A DNA stretch of 64,000 nt from Nectonema munidae (Eukaryota; Nematomorpha; Nectonematoida; Nectonematidae): the NCBI GenBank assembly GCA_030549495.1, contig JAUIRK010000916.1, forward strand, positions 1,029,001-1,093,000. Direction: 5' to 3'. Of this stretch, positions 40,801 through 47,540 are shown one piece after another. Below the pieces are notes generated by a model. The model had not been told where the DNA came from, searched no databases, and was given only the letters and a program-made list of their open reading frames with translations. Both the position numbers and the translations under genes were made by a program. Position 1 is the first letter of the stretch, and each line of letters starts with the position of its first letter.

Positions 40801-42459
40801 CAGCACAGTACACCAAGTCCTTCTCTTCAGAGAAAAAACGGAGATACTCTTGATGCCTGTTGCGGAAGAAGCTGATGCGAGCACTGTCAGAGAGGAGGTT
40901 TTTTTCCTTCAATCTGGATACCAACTGTTCGGCAGAGTCCTTTGACAAGCTGAGGTCGCGAACTAGATCATTCAATTCCTTTTGGGAATATGGATGTGGA
41001 GCATCATCTTCAAGAACCACTTCTTCTTCATGTCCTTCAACACTGGAGGCATCTTCGTCACTAATGTCAGGAAGTTCGCCGAAGATTGGCACTGGAATTG
41101 CATCACAATGAGCTACAGGACGACGTACTGATTGAAGATCAGGATACTTGAGGCTGCCCCGGTTCTTTCTGTTGATTCCAGACACATAAACAGCGCAGAA
41201 GTAGCAGTCAGTGACATGGTTTGTCGGCTCCCTCCAAACCATGGGAATTCCAAACGCAGAGTCTCGGTGCATGCTTTGCACACCATGTGTGGCGCCCAAG
41301 CTTTATCCTGGTCACCAAGTTTAATACCAAAATAAGCATGGTAAGCACGCCTTATGTAACTTGTGACTGGCTTCCTATTAGGAACAATGTTGTATTCTCC
41401 ACATATGTAGCAAAACACATCGGGCTTATTTCTGCACGATCTTCTGGTAGAAGCCATATCATTCACCTGCAAAACAAAAATAGGTACAAATTAGTCATAA
41501 ATTGGCGCGTGTAGGTATTGTACATTCTTCAGAGTTCGTTATTTCAAGAAATACAACTTTTTACCTGAATACTTCTTGTCATTAAAATAATTATTTCCAA
41601 TCAAAACAATTATTTGACATGACATTTTACCCCCACCAACTTCTTCTAAAATGCTCCACACATGCGTACATGTGAACAAAAATGTAAAAAACAACATGTG
41701 GCCATATCTCAAAAACTTGACCTGATTGAACAAAACTAATCTGAGTTTTGGATTCAGCGCATCAGATTCGTCCTAAATCAGCTTAAAAAATGCAGACAAC
41801 AAATTTGTTGTTGACCAGTGTAATAGATATGGAAAATTAGAATAAAAAGTGTGGCGAACAATTATTAAACAACTATTTAAGACTAAAAGATCCCGATTCA
41901 ATTTTTATTAATGATATATTAAGACAAATAAATTATACGCCTGGGGCGGAAACTCCTTGGTACGCCACTGAACGAGTGCGGGCTGAAACAAAAAAAGTGA
42001 AGAAAATATTACTTGAATCAAAACAATGATACAATCTGATTCATTACGATATTTGGAAAATTTAAGTGTGTATTTGAATATCACACTCAACCTGTTACAA
42101 ATCTCAGAATCAGAGCTAGAAAAATTGATCTTAGATCGAAAGTGCGGTACATAAGATGTCTCACTTCAAAGATAAATTCAAGAATTTATGTGCGAATATT
42201 CTAAGCTTTTTCATGTTGTATAAATAGTTTTATAAAAAATATATAAAATAACATTGAAAAATAAAGCAAACAATTAGCCTTCAAAATTCTGGTCTTCAAA
42301 GCGTTAATTTGGTAAATTTATAAATTAAAATGATTAAAATTTATGCAACAATCCGAAGAATATGGTTATTAGAAAAAAAATTACTTGAGGATCCAGAAAT
42401 TGATCGAATTTAAGGAAATTCTGAAAACTATTTTCATCTGAAAGAACAAAATTTTCCAT
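18673..42459 (-). CDS. SREBP: Sterol regulatory element-binding protein (SREBP), 12 coding exons
   Basis: Membrane-bound bHLH-leucine zipper transcription factor that, after cleavage in the Golgi, activates lipid-synthesis genes. The exons joined in order give 2733 nt (910 residues plus stop), and every junction keeps frame. Residues 1-99 are an acidic, serine-rich activation region. Residues ~169-238 are the bHLH-zipper, HNIVEKRYRNSIND, with the Tyr (176) specific to SREBPs. TM1 is RFVLCCLALVNLLFFPL (~379-395), including the Leu-Cys pair where site-2 protease cuts. The luminal loop (~396-434) holds RQLV, which fits the site-1 protease consensus. TM2 is WPLVMWALNAIISVECI (~444-460). The rest matches the SCAP-binding C-terminus: SKFWHYFNEVESLYEK-GKINEAKGHLEQ parallels the vertebrate '[20 protein letters not shown]'. 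It is shorter than the usual ~1,100 residues. TEs crowd the introns. Confidence 0.93.
20318..20852 (-). CDS. SREBP: SREBP exon 11
   Basis: 535 nt after TTTTTCAACTAG. Encodes KSLLKNAFSTYRLLNDCSFS, then LYWLQSFYARTLFSEWRWEF, a serine-rich loop and HLAYHALSKKLV. The WLxxFYxxxLF block matches the 'MQWLCHPVGHRFF' region of the family. Donor ACTC|GTAAGT, phase 1. Confidence 0.85.
20928..21102. mobile_element. 175-bp MITE with ~50-bp near-perfect TIRs (SREBP intron 10)
   Basis: CTAGAAGAAAAAAATTATAA...CACTTTATTTGGAAAAATAAA at the left is mirrored at the right with about a two-base indel, and both sides abut TA. This suggests a Tc1/mariner-type MITE. No coding capacity. Confidence 0.88.
21497..21609. 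mobile_element. 113-bp piggyBac-type MITE (SREBP intron 10)
   Basis: A perfect 12-bp TIR, CCCTTTGAGGAC, at both ends, immediately flanked by TTAA on both sides (21493-21496 and 21610-21613). TTAA duplication with C-rich termini is the piggyBac signature. Confidence 0.85.
21738..21913 (-). CDS. SREBP: SREBP exon 10
   Basis: 176 nt after CTTTTACTTTGTTAG, separated from exon 9 by only 52 bp. Encodes ELKSQEGFKTCVYKVYLSLS and on to FRYLQ; corresponds to the 'AEVYVAAALRVKTSLPRALH' region of vertebrate SREBPs. Donor CAA|GTACCA. Confidence 0.82.
21966..22197 (-). CDS. SREBP: SREBP exon 9 (C-terminal regulatory domain)
   Basis: 232 nt after AACGTTGCAG. Begins GKINEAKGHLEQCLQILKCD and ends KYYYLALT. 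This is the tetratricopeptide-like start of the SCAP-interacting domain. Donor ACAG|GTATGC, phase 1. Confidence 0.88.
22474..24430. repeat. Region bounded by 57-bp direct repeats (SREBP intron 8)
   Basis: TGGCGTGTAATACTTCAAAA ... TTTGAATATGGATAA occurs at 22474-22530 and again at 24374-24430 with one visible difference. Inside, two diverged halves repeat each other: GGTCAA..TCAATATATTCTTTTG near 23415 and GTAGAGGGCAATATATTATT near 23735, each preceded by similar TACTTTAAA..TTTAAAAAATA blocks. This could be a non-autonomous element with short direct ends, or a local duplication. No coding sequence seen. Confidence 0.6.
24439..24690. mobile_element. Palindromic MITE family M1, copy 1 (SREBP intron 8)
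   Basis: GATTTTTAGGCGTATGG and GATAATGTTATTTTAAAATA at the left are mirrored at the right (GACATTATCCC, CCATAAGCATAAAAAATC). A second copy lies at 32425-32689 with the same ends and inner GTAACACAATTAAAAAGTTT-like block. Confidence 0.78.
24838..25190 (+). pseudogene. hAT/ZBED-type transposase fragment (SREBP intron 8)
   Basis: Plus-strand reading EAIEANDVGFNQLLLHTEAR then SLSRSYFSTAC..VLRLIRRVF corresponds to the 'LLxHTEVRWLSRGxxLxRVFEL' block of ZBED/GTF2IRD2-type hAT proteins. Later pieces are out of frame and weak. A degraded fragment only. Confidence 0.55.
25389..25567 (-). CDS. SREBP: SREBP exon 8 (TM2)
   Basis: 179 nt after TTCTTCTTTTTAG. Encodes YLSYGMRFYFWPLVMWALNA and IISVECIFKILTW (second membrane span), then cytosolic KNHKLNPPSSSKFWHYFNEV. 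Donor GAAAAA|GTAAGA, phase 0. Confidence 0.88.
25988..26253 (-). CDS. SREBP: SREBP exon 7 (TM1 and luminal loop)
   Basis: 266 nt after TATAATCTTTTAG. Encodes a polar stretch, then SESGRFVLCCLALVNLLFFP (first membrane span with the Leu-Cys site-2 region), then a Ser/Thr/Pro-rich luminal loop ending SGRQLVNYDQ, where RQLV fits the site-1 consensus R-x-hydrophobic-x. Donor CAAT|GTAAAA, phase 1. Confidence 0.85.
28570..28995 (+). mobile_element. Tc1-like element remnant, right end (SREBP intron 6)
   Basis: A weak coding remnant (ERTWIEKKWSPSKKLS...) is followed by A/T-rich sequence and ends GATGGCCTGTATACTTTTGA then GCGCCAATGTA. Reversed, this reads TACATTGGCGCTCAAAAGTA, like Tc1-type termini (TACAGTG..CAAAAGTA). 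The left end is not found. Confidence 0.4.
29121..29136. repeat. 16-bp perfect palindrome GTCGACAATTGTCGAC
   Basis: Perfect inverted repeat in SREBP intron 6, in a slightly GC-richer patch (29080-29200) that also carries a short plus-strand open frame without recognised motifs. Function unknown. Confidence 0.5.
29602..29862 (-). CDS. SREBP: SREBP exon 6 (linker before TM1)
   Basis: With the acceptor AGTAATCTTAG at 29863 the exon keeps frame after exon 5 and encodes IKMAAVLLFSHMFAYLLENL, then a Gln/Ser/Thr/Pro-rich linker ending LPSNHP. A second acceptor inside it (TATCTTTTAG, exon starting near 29825) fits exon 4 in frame if exon 5 is skipped. Donor CCTAG|GTATCA. Confidence 0.65.
30708..30756 (-). 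CDS. SREBP: SREBP exon 5
   Basis: 49 nt between a good acceptor (AATTATTTTCAG on the minus strand) and a consensus donor (GAT|GTAAGT). Encodes AVVFAMGGLADLSTCP, comparable to the short 'KDLVSACG' segment just after the zipper in vertebrate SREBPs. Possibly skipped in some transcripts. Confidence 0.75.
30949..31247 (-). CDS. SREBP: SREBP exon 4 (bHLH-leucine zipper)
   Basis: 299 nt after ACATTATTTTAG. Encodes the basic region HNIVEKRYRNSIND, helix 1 and loop (KILHLKNLLLPVSSTDSR), helix 2 (VSKSFVLQIAIDSIMSLNKQ) and the zipper (KRELSQENASLKQKLLNIS). The Tyr in EKRYR, in place of the Arg of most bHLH proteins, is diagnostic of SREBP. Donor AAAG|GTATTT, phase 1. Confidence 0.95.
31796..31870 (-). 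mobile_element. LINE or SINE 3' end with (TGAT)n tail (SREBP intron 3)
   Basis: On the minus strand, CTAATCCCAACCCTTATAAG, GGAAACTTCTAACTTAAA is followed by about eight TGAT units (TGATTGATTGATTGAT). A short unique 3' end followed by a tetranucleotide tail is typical of LINE/SINE termini. The rest of the element is absent. Confidence 0.6.
32425..32689. mobile_element. Palindromic MITE family M1, copy 2 (SREBP intron 3)
   Basis: Same ends and layout as 24439-24690: GAGATTTTTAGGCGTATGG, AGATAATGTCATTTTTAAAA at the left and GAAAGCATAAAAATCTC at the right. Shares the inner ACACAATTAAAAAGTTT block. Confidence 0.78.
32760..32833. mobile_element. Small MITE family M2, copy 1 (SREBP intron 3)
   Basis: AGTCTGGCCAAACCACG at the left is mirrored imperfectly by CGTGGTCTTGTCAAACCACT at the right. 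The related copy at 36217-36300 has GTCTGGCAAAAC and GTCTTGCCAGACC. Confidence 0.6.
33511..33638 (-). CDS. SREBP: SREBP exon 3
   Basis: 128 nt after TTGATATTTAG, reading MNTDYNKVESNCETVISPPN and on to NPNVLCRE; donor AAAG|GTAAGA in phase 2. It joins in frame to exon 4. It could alternatively begin translation itself, since it opens with ATG. Confidence 0.78.
34228..35529 (-). mobile_element. hAT element, internally reduced (SREBP intron 2)
   Basis: Ends read TAGTGATGGGACGATACC and, reversed from the right, TAGTGATGGGACGATTAATC; further GATTCCGAT motifs continue the terminal inverted repeat. Flanks are CTTACCAA(T) on the left and CTTACCAT(A) on the right, an 8-bp duplication of the hAT type with one mismatch. 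Only the C-terminal part of a transposase gene remains inside. Confidence 0.88.
34570..34840 (-). pseudogene. hAT transposase C-terminal fragment
   Basis: Reads PFEWWKANKEDLPILAFFSK, KYLCAPPSSVESERVFSIGG and NIYSPKRNRLETKTGEMLVF, the typical hAT C-terminal dimerisation domain (W..N....P.L......LxxPxSSxxSERxFSxxG). The frame is lost just after MLVFAL. The N-terminal zinc finger and the catalytic Asp residues are missing. Confidence 0.9.
36217..36300. mobile_element. Small MITE family M2, copy 2 (SREBP intron 2)
   Basis: AGTCTGGCAAAACTAGGTATGC at the left; the right end, reversed, reads ACTGGTCTGGCAAGACCGC. A related fragment (TCTGTGGTCTTGCAATAACC) sits just before it at 36188-36207. Confidence 0.55.
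38740..38961 (-). CDS. SREBP: SREBP exon 2 (acidic activation region)
   Basis: Follows TTTTTTCATAG and encodes 74 residues beginning SVLLSSPDSEPAFFDDLLDL, rich in Asp, Glu and Ser. Donor AGT|GTATAT, phase 0. The donor is of moderate quality, and alternatives a few bases away would break the frame to exon 3. Confidence 0.75.
39463..41820 (-). mobile_element. TIR element of unrecognised family, copy 1 (SREBP intron 1)
   Basis: Ends are CACTGGTCAACA in inverted orientation, each abutting TAA (39460-39462 and 41821-41823). Behind the ends lie ~150-bp imperfect subterminal inverted repeats sharing GCGCTGAATCC, TCAGGTCAAGTTTTTG and GAGATAT with the copy at 61388-63819. One gene fills most of the 2,358 bp and is broken. 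The insertion lies in SREBP intron 1, transcribed in the same direction as SREBP. Terminal repeats plus a duplicated trinucleotide indicate a cut-and-paste DNA transposon. Confidence 0.88.
39862..41472 (-). pseudogene. Transposase-like gene of the TIR element, broken copy
   Basis: Aligns along its whole length with the intact 570-residue protein at 61812-63524. The start is near MASTRRSCRNKPDVFCYICG (Cys pair), then LGDQDKAWAPHMVCKACTE, PMVWREPTNH, DWRLFIDSSKRSLKCVLLHN, WFICVDLKMMNFLLGQQSGF, ILFPPLHIK, LIKQFTKALDKDGD and DEQGERFHQDMKEMETRYQG. Reading frame changes near 41250 (with a short deletion) and near 40340, and the last ~20 residues also differ. It is therefore inactive, though the protein level similarity remains high. 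Confidence 0.88.
42385..42459 (-). CDS. SREBP: SREBP exon 1 (start codon)
   Basis: Opens at ATG 42459 and gives 25 residues, MENFVLSDENSFQNFLKFDQ then FLDPQ, acidic and aromatic like other SREBP activation domains. It ends CAA|GTAATT in phase 0. The ATG is preceded by TACAG, so a 5' untranslated exon further upstream is possible. Confidence 0.72.
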
Positions 42460-43449
42460 CTGTATTCAGTTCTATAATATAAAATCACAAAAATAGAATT
42501 TTTTTTACAAAAATTGGTTTAATTAAAAGGTAACGTTAAATTATTTGGAAATGTGTTTCTAAATTATTATTAGGAATAAAGCAATTGCTCTCTACAGCAG
42601 CTAACTGGAAATAGGCAAGGCCGAGTTGCAGAGAACAGGCTAGAGCCAATAACAATGACACCTATTTTTTATCTTATCAGAAGAGGGCGCAAAAAGTACT
42701 ATATAAATTACAAAAACAAATTGTTATAAAGGCATTTAATCATTTTCAAAAAGTTTTGTTTCCAATATATGGCATAAATGTTCTCAAAGTTACTTGCACA
42801 GCTATGTTTTTATAATTTTTTCTTAAGTTAAACACTTGGGGCAAGTTGAAAATTTTCAGGGGGGGGGGGGTAAAAAATAAAACTGGGGGGGGGGGGTCAC
42901 TTGCCCCAAAAATATATAGGTAGCGCGGGCTCTGCTAGCCGCCAAAATTTTTTGAAAGGTGTTTTAGCTTTTACTTTTAAAATGATCTACAAATATTTTA
43001 CATTTTACTTTATTTACAAAAAAATAAATATATGACAATTAATAATCTATAAAAATGTCCCCACCCCTTTTCTATAAAAAAAAATTTCACCCCCTCCCCC
43101 TCATCTCATGTATCTCATCGCAAATACTTTCGGTTTCTTTGGCTTTTGCCTTCCTACATTTTTTCTTATAATTCTACTTAGTTCTTTAACTTTTTTCCTA
43201 TCATTCTCTTTTCGTCATATTTCCATTATATTTAAAATTTCATCAGTGATCCAGTGAAAATGACCTTCGCCCCTCCCCCCCCCCCCCAATAATTTTCTAT
43301 AAGTAAGAGTTGCTGCTTGTTTATAAAACATGTATGATGATCGCATTTTTCCTATCGAACATATTTTACAGACGATGCGTGAGAGCTATATAATAATAAT
43401 CCATTGCTTCAATAAGCACACAATAAGTAAGCAATGTTTATCACAGTGT
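42460..43449. other. SREBP upstream region with G/C homopolymer runs
   Basis: No gene recognised. It contains unusual runs of G (about 42859-42895) and C (about 43276-43287) inside repeat-like sequence that mentions the same ACTTGCCCC and CCGCCAAAATTTT motifs as 39410-39440. The SREBP promoter and any 5' untranslated exon should lie here, but no TATA box or sterol element could be assigned. Confidence 0.4.
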
Positions 43450-46349
43450 CTTCTCTGTGTAGTATTTTTGAGCACACACATGTTCATGATACGCTAGATT
43501 TTCTCATCTTCTGTCAAGTGATTCTATTTCTCTTTCTCTCTCCTCTGTTTTTCTCTTCCGCTTTCTCTGCTAAAACTCAATCATTCACTCAAGCTCGCAT
43601 TCAAGCTCTCTTCTTTCATTCAAGCCCTCTTCTCTTGTTGCTCTCCTATCTCATTCAGCTCTCTTCTCTCTAGTGACGTAGCTAAGCTGGGGCATGAGGG
43701 GCCGTGCCCACACTCCTATGTACCGCATGGTGCCCCCATGCGTCTTATGCGATATCAGTTTTTGAAAATTTCCCCAATGAAAGAATCAAGAAAGTATAAA
43801 TAATGTGGCGCAAGTTTTTTGTTTTTAAATTGTGCCCCTTCTATCAATTTTTTTGGCTACACCACTGCTTCTGTCTAATTTGCATTTAGAGTTAAATTAA
43901 AATAGTTTTCAATCGTTACAATTTTATATCAATGAATATTGTTAGACTAGCGCTAAGAATTTTATTTCAACAAAAGTCACTTAATCTTTATCACTACGTT
44001 TGCTACATGAATATTTTGATTATCTATTCAGTTTAAAAGCAAGAATACTCTATTTGCTTAATATTTGAGCAGAGATATTTTTTATAATGTTCGATTGTTA
44101 AATTTTATAAGTAACACTGTACATAATCAAATCACTTTTTTTAAGAAAATTTGTTGATTATTATAATAAAAATATAGTATCGAAACAAAATGTACTTGAT
44201 CTATTTATGACAGCTGTTACAATTTTATTTGTAGACAGAAATATTCAAAAAAACGCAATGATTTTCTTTTCTCGTATGCTTTGATTTATGTTAGTTTGGT
44301 CCTCGGACATTTCGCCCCATTATTTTCATAAGACAGTTCGTCCCATGGACAATTCGCTCCATTATTTTCATAAGACAGTTCGTCCCGTGGACAATTAGCC
44401 CCATTATTTTCATAAGACATTTTGTTTCATGGACAATTCGCCCCGTTATTTTCATAAGATATTTTGTCTCATGGACAATTCTAAAAAATTAAGAGATAAA
44501 TTGATTAATTTGAAATAATTTAATAGAGATAAAATAAACAAGAATATAAAATTTTTTAATAATTTTACACATATAATAAGCAAAGATGAATGAAACTAAT
44601 AGCCTATGACACAATTTGTAAGGGGCGAAATGTCTGTCGACCGTTATTTAAATAATTTTTTAATTATAAGGGCTAAGCTACTTAAACGTTGGCTTTTGCT
44701 GCTTATAAAAACTTGAAAATATCAAATAAACTCTAAATCTTTTTGCCTCCTATTTTTTTTAAATTATTCTGAGAACAGACGGTTCCATTTAATAGTGAAA
44801 ATTGCTTTATTAGTTTATTTTATTTCCTTTCTCTCTTATGTTAATTATGTAGCAAATTTTCAAATTTTGAGTAAAAGGTAAGGTGCAGCGGATGTATTTT
44901 CATTGACCAGGTACTGATGTACCGCTTATGTCAAACTATGAACAAATTTGTATCGATGAGGAATCGAATCCAGAGGCTTCCATGCTATGTCCATCATCTC
45001 AAACAACCTGCCATGCCACCCATAGAGTATGCTGTAGGTGATACGTCAAATTAGTTTTCAAAAAACTTAAGTTATGCTCTAAAAATTTTTAGTTTTTGTT
45101 GAAGCTATATAACTTTTTCTGATAGACTTTTTTTCATTAAAAGTTATTATAAAAGGCAAATCATTGCAAAATGTTAAGTTATTTTACTTTTTGTAGCTTG
45201 TATCAATTTAGCTTTTAAACTATTTTTGAATGATGCTGAGTAAAATGAAATAATGCGACCTTAATTTTTTGTTTTATTTTTGTTTGCACAATTATAACTT
45301 CGTTTTATACCCTTGCCCCTGAATCAATCACATTTTTTCATATAAACATCGCAGGGTGTCTAGTAGACTCTTTGCCTTTAGACTACATTCACTCATATAA
45401 AACTATCCAACCTTCAGTTATTTGTTTTTTCTATGAATCAAATATTCATTCCTCAATTCCAGTAATGTGCCTGGTAGACTACTTCATTTTTCAAATGAAA
45501 AGCCTATTCCACCCTTAACATTTTTGGATTTTTTTAAACTAGTGTATATTCGATGGTTGTAGGTAAAAATGCCCCCAGAAAAATACCCCCGAAATAAATA
45601 CCCCCAATTAAAAAGTAGGAAAAAATGCCACCTAATTTTGGATTTTTAGGATTTTTTTTTAATTATATAAATATTTTTATTTGGTACCGTTTTGAGAGGC
45701 TAAATTTCTTAATCTATAGGGTTTTTTCTTTATAAAGTTCTTGAAAACAATAGCAAAGGTGCAGATTTGTGGGAATGTGTTCTTAAAATCAATTAAAATA
45801 CAAATTATATTTAGAAAGTGTTCTGATACACACAAAGTCCAAAAATATTTGCTGTTTTATAAAAAAAATTTTTGTATTTAAAAAATTGTCGTATGCTGAG
45901 TTTTTTAGTTTACTTTAATTAAATTTTAAATGTTTTAGATGAAAAGTTAACTATTTTTTTACAAAAAAATCTTTATTTGACATCTTTTTTAAAAATTTTA
46001 ATTAATAATTTTTTGAATTTTTTTGTGTTGGGGCATTTTTTCCAGATTTTAAATTGAGGCATTTTTTCCTACTTTTTAATTGGGGGCATTTTTTCTGCGC
46101 ACTATATTCGATATGCAAATTTAATTAAAATATTTTCGCTGGAAGTATAGTATTTAAATTCACCAATTTTATAAAAAAAAATATAAAGTAGTCTTATAAA
46201 TTTAGGTATGGGCCGTTACACTGTATTTTAAAGGATTGCTTGAATATTTGGTCTCCCGTGGTATTTCCAGACCACTAATTTTGAAAATTGCAAGAAAAAA
46301 ATTTCGCTCCCCCCTCCCCCCCCAATAATTTTGAGGATGTGCGCCCCTG
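43450..46349 (+). repeat. Large repeat family, copy C (longest)
   Basis: Matches copy B block by block in opposite orientation: AGTGACGTAGCTAAGCTGGG, ATGTACCGCATGGTGCCCCC, TGGCTACACCACTGC, the ATTTTGATTATCTATTCAGT region, four 42-bp CATGGACAATTCGCCCC units (44290-44480), the reversed SINE, the TCGCAGGGTGTCTAGTAGAC block, the AAATTGAGGCATTTTTTCC blocks and the end GAGGATGTGCGCCCCTG. The left boundary is approximate because homology with B continues before 43671. No transposase recognised. Confidence 0.75.
44865..45022 (-). mobile_element. tRNA-derived SINE inside copy C
   Basis: Minus strand: GGGTGGCATGGCAGGTTG (A-box region, around 45005-45022), GGATTCGATTCC (B box, 44960-44971), then the body with AGTACCTGGTCAATGAAAAT and CGCTGCACCTTACC. 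Colinear with 15988-16170. Confidence 0.65.
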
Positions 46350-47540
46350 AATGAAACAAAATAGATTTCTTCATGAAAATTCATATCAATTTTAAGGATG
46401 TTAGACAAAATATTCTCAATAAGAATGTGAATAATTTAAAAGCTTTTTATGCTCTTGAGAAAAAAATTGAACGATCCCCCAAAAAAATTTGCAAAGTATA
46501 AACACACATTAAACTAAACAACTAAAAGTGGACGTTTTTCAAACAAAAATCAATTTAAATGACTAATGTTGTTGAAAATGACCAAACTATTTAGATAGTC
46601 CAGTGTGCTACTGCCTACTTGCTTTCAACATAAAAAAATAAGATAGTAACACACGCTTCATTAATACAAAAGGTAATATTATTATAGAATTTAAATTATA
46701 CATTATAGGTTATTAAGAACCAGAAAAAATAAAATAATAGAACTTTAAAAAACACTAAAATATGACATTAATAGAATAATATATTTGGACATTTAGATTA
46801 ACAAATTTGGAGAACTTAACTAGCAAATATAAAAGTGATAATCATAGAAAGGCATTAAAACTTAAAAATAATATTTGTAAAATTATTATAAATCTAAAAA
46901 TAATCAAATCTTAATCATTTCTATTATAAAAGACATATTTAAAAAAAAATTTGCACCATGAATATGAGGTAACAAAAAGAGCCAAAAAATAAATTTAATT
47001 AAGGAAAAATCATAGTTATTAGTTTATGATTTTGCATTCATTATTGTTTTGTATTTAAATTGAGCGATTTTTTTTCATTTATAATTCTAGGAATTATAAC
47101 ATATATACATACGTATATTATACAGCAGATAAATAAGAAACTTTTTTTGTCATATGTCTTTTTCTTTTCTTATATAAAATCAAGGAAAATTTGCTCTTTT
47201 ATACGTGAACTACACGCAAGTATAAAAAAAAACGGAACCATACACAAATTTTTTATTTCATTTTTGTTCGACACAACTGCCACATTGGTAAAAATAAATT
47301 CCCTTTCCTGTTTTCTTATTTAGTAAATAGATTCCAAACAGTTAAATTAAATGAGAAACTGCTTAAGATACTACATGTCATAAATTAAAATTATCATAGT
47401 TAAGATTACATGATAAATAATAAATTTTAACAACCAACCAAACAAACTAATTAAACATTTCAACTCGCAAATTAATTTAATTTAAAAATTAAATAGACTT
47501 AAATAATTTAGTTAGCTTAATATTTTTTAATTTAAATTAA
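46350..47540. other. AT-rich stretch, nothing recognised
   Basis: No coding, repeat-terminus or RNA signal was seen between copy C and the RTE LINE. Confidence 0.45.

Noticed and set aside
40860-41335. Plus-strand open frames of 60-130 codons across 39769-41514 and 61791-63441.
   Set aside because: They mirror the minus-strand transposase-like genes and have no motifs of their own.
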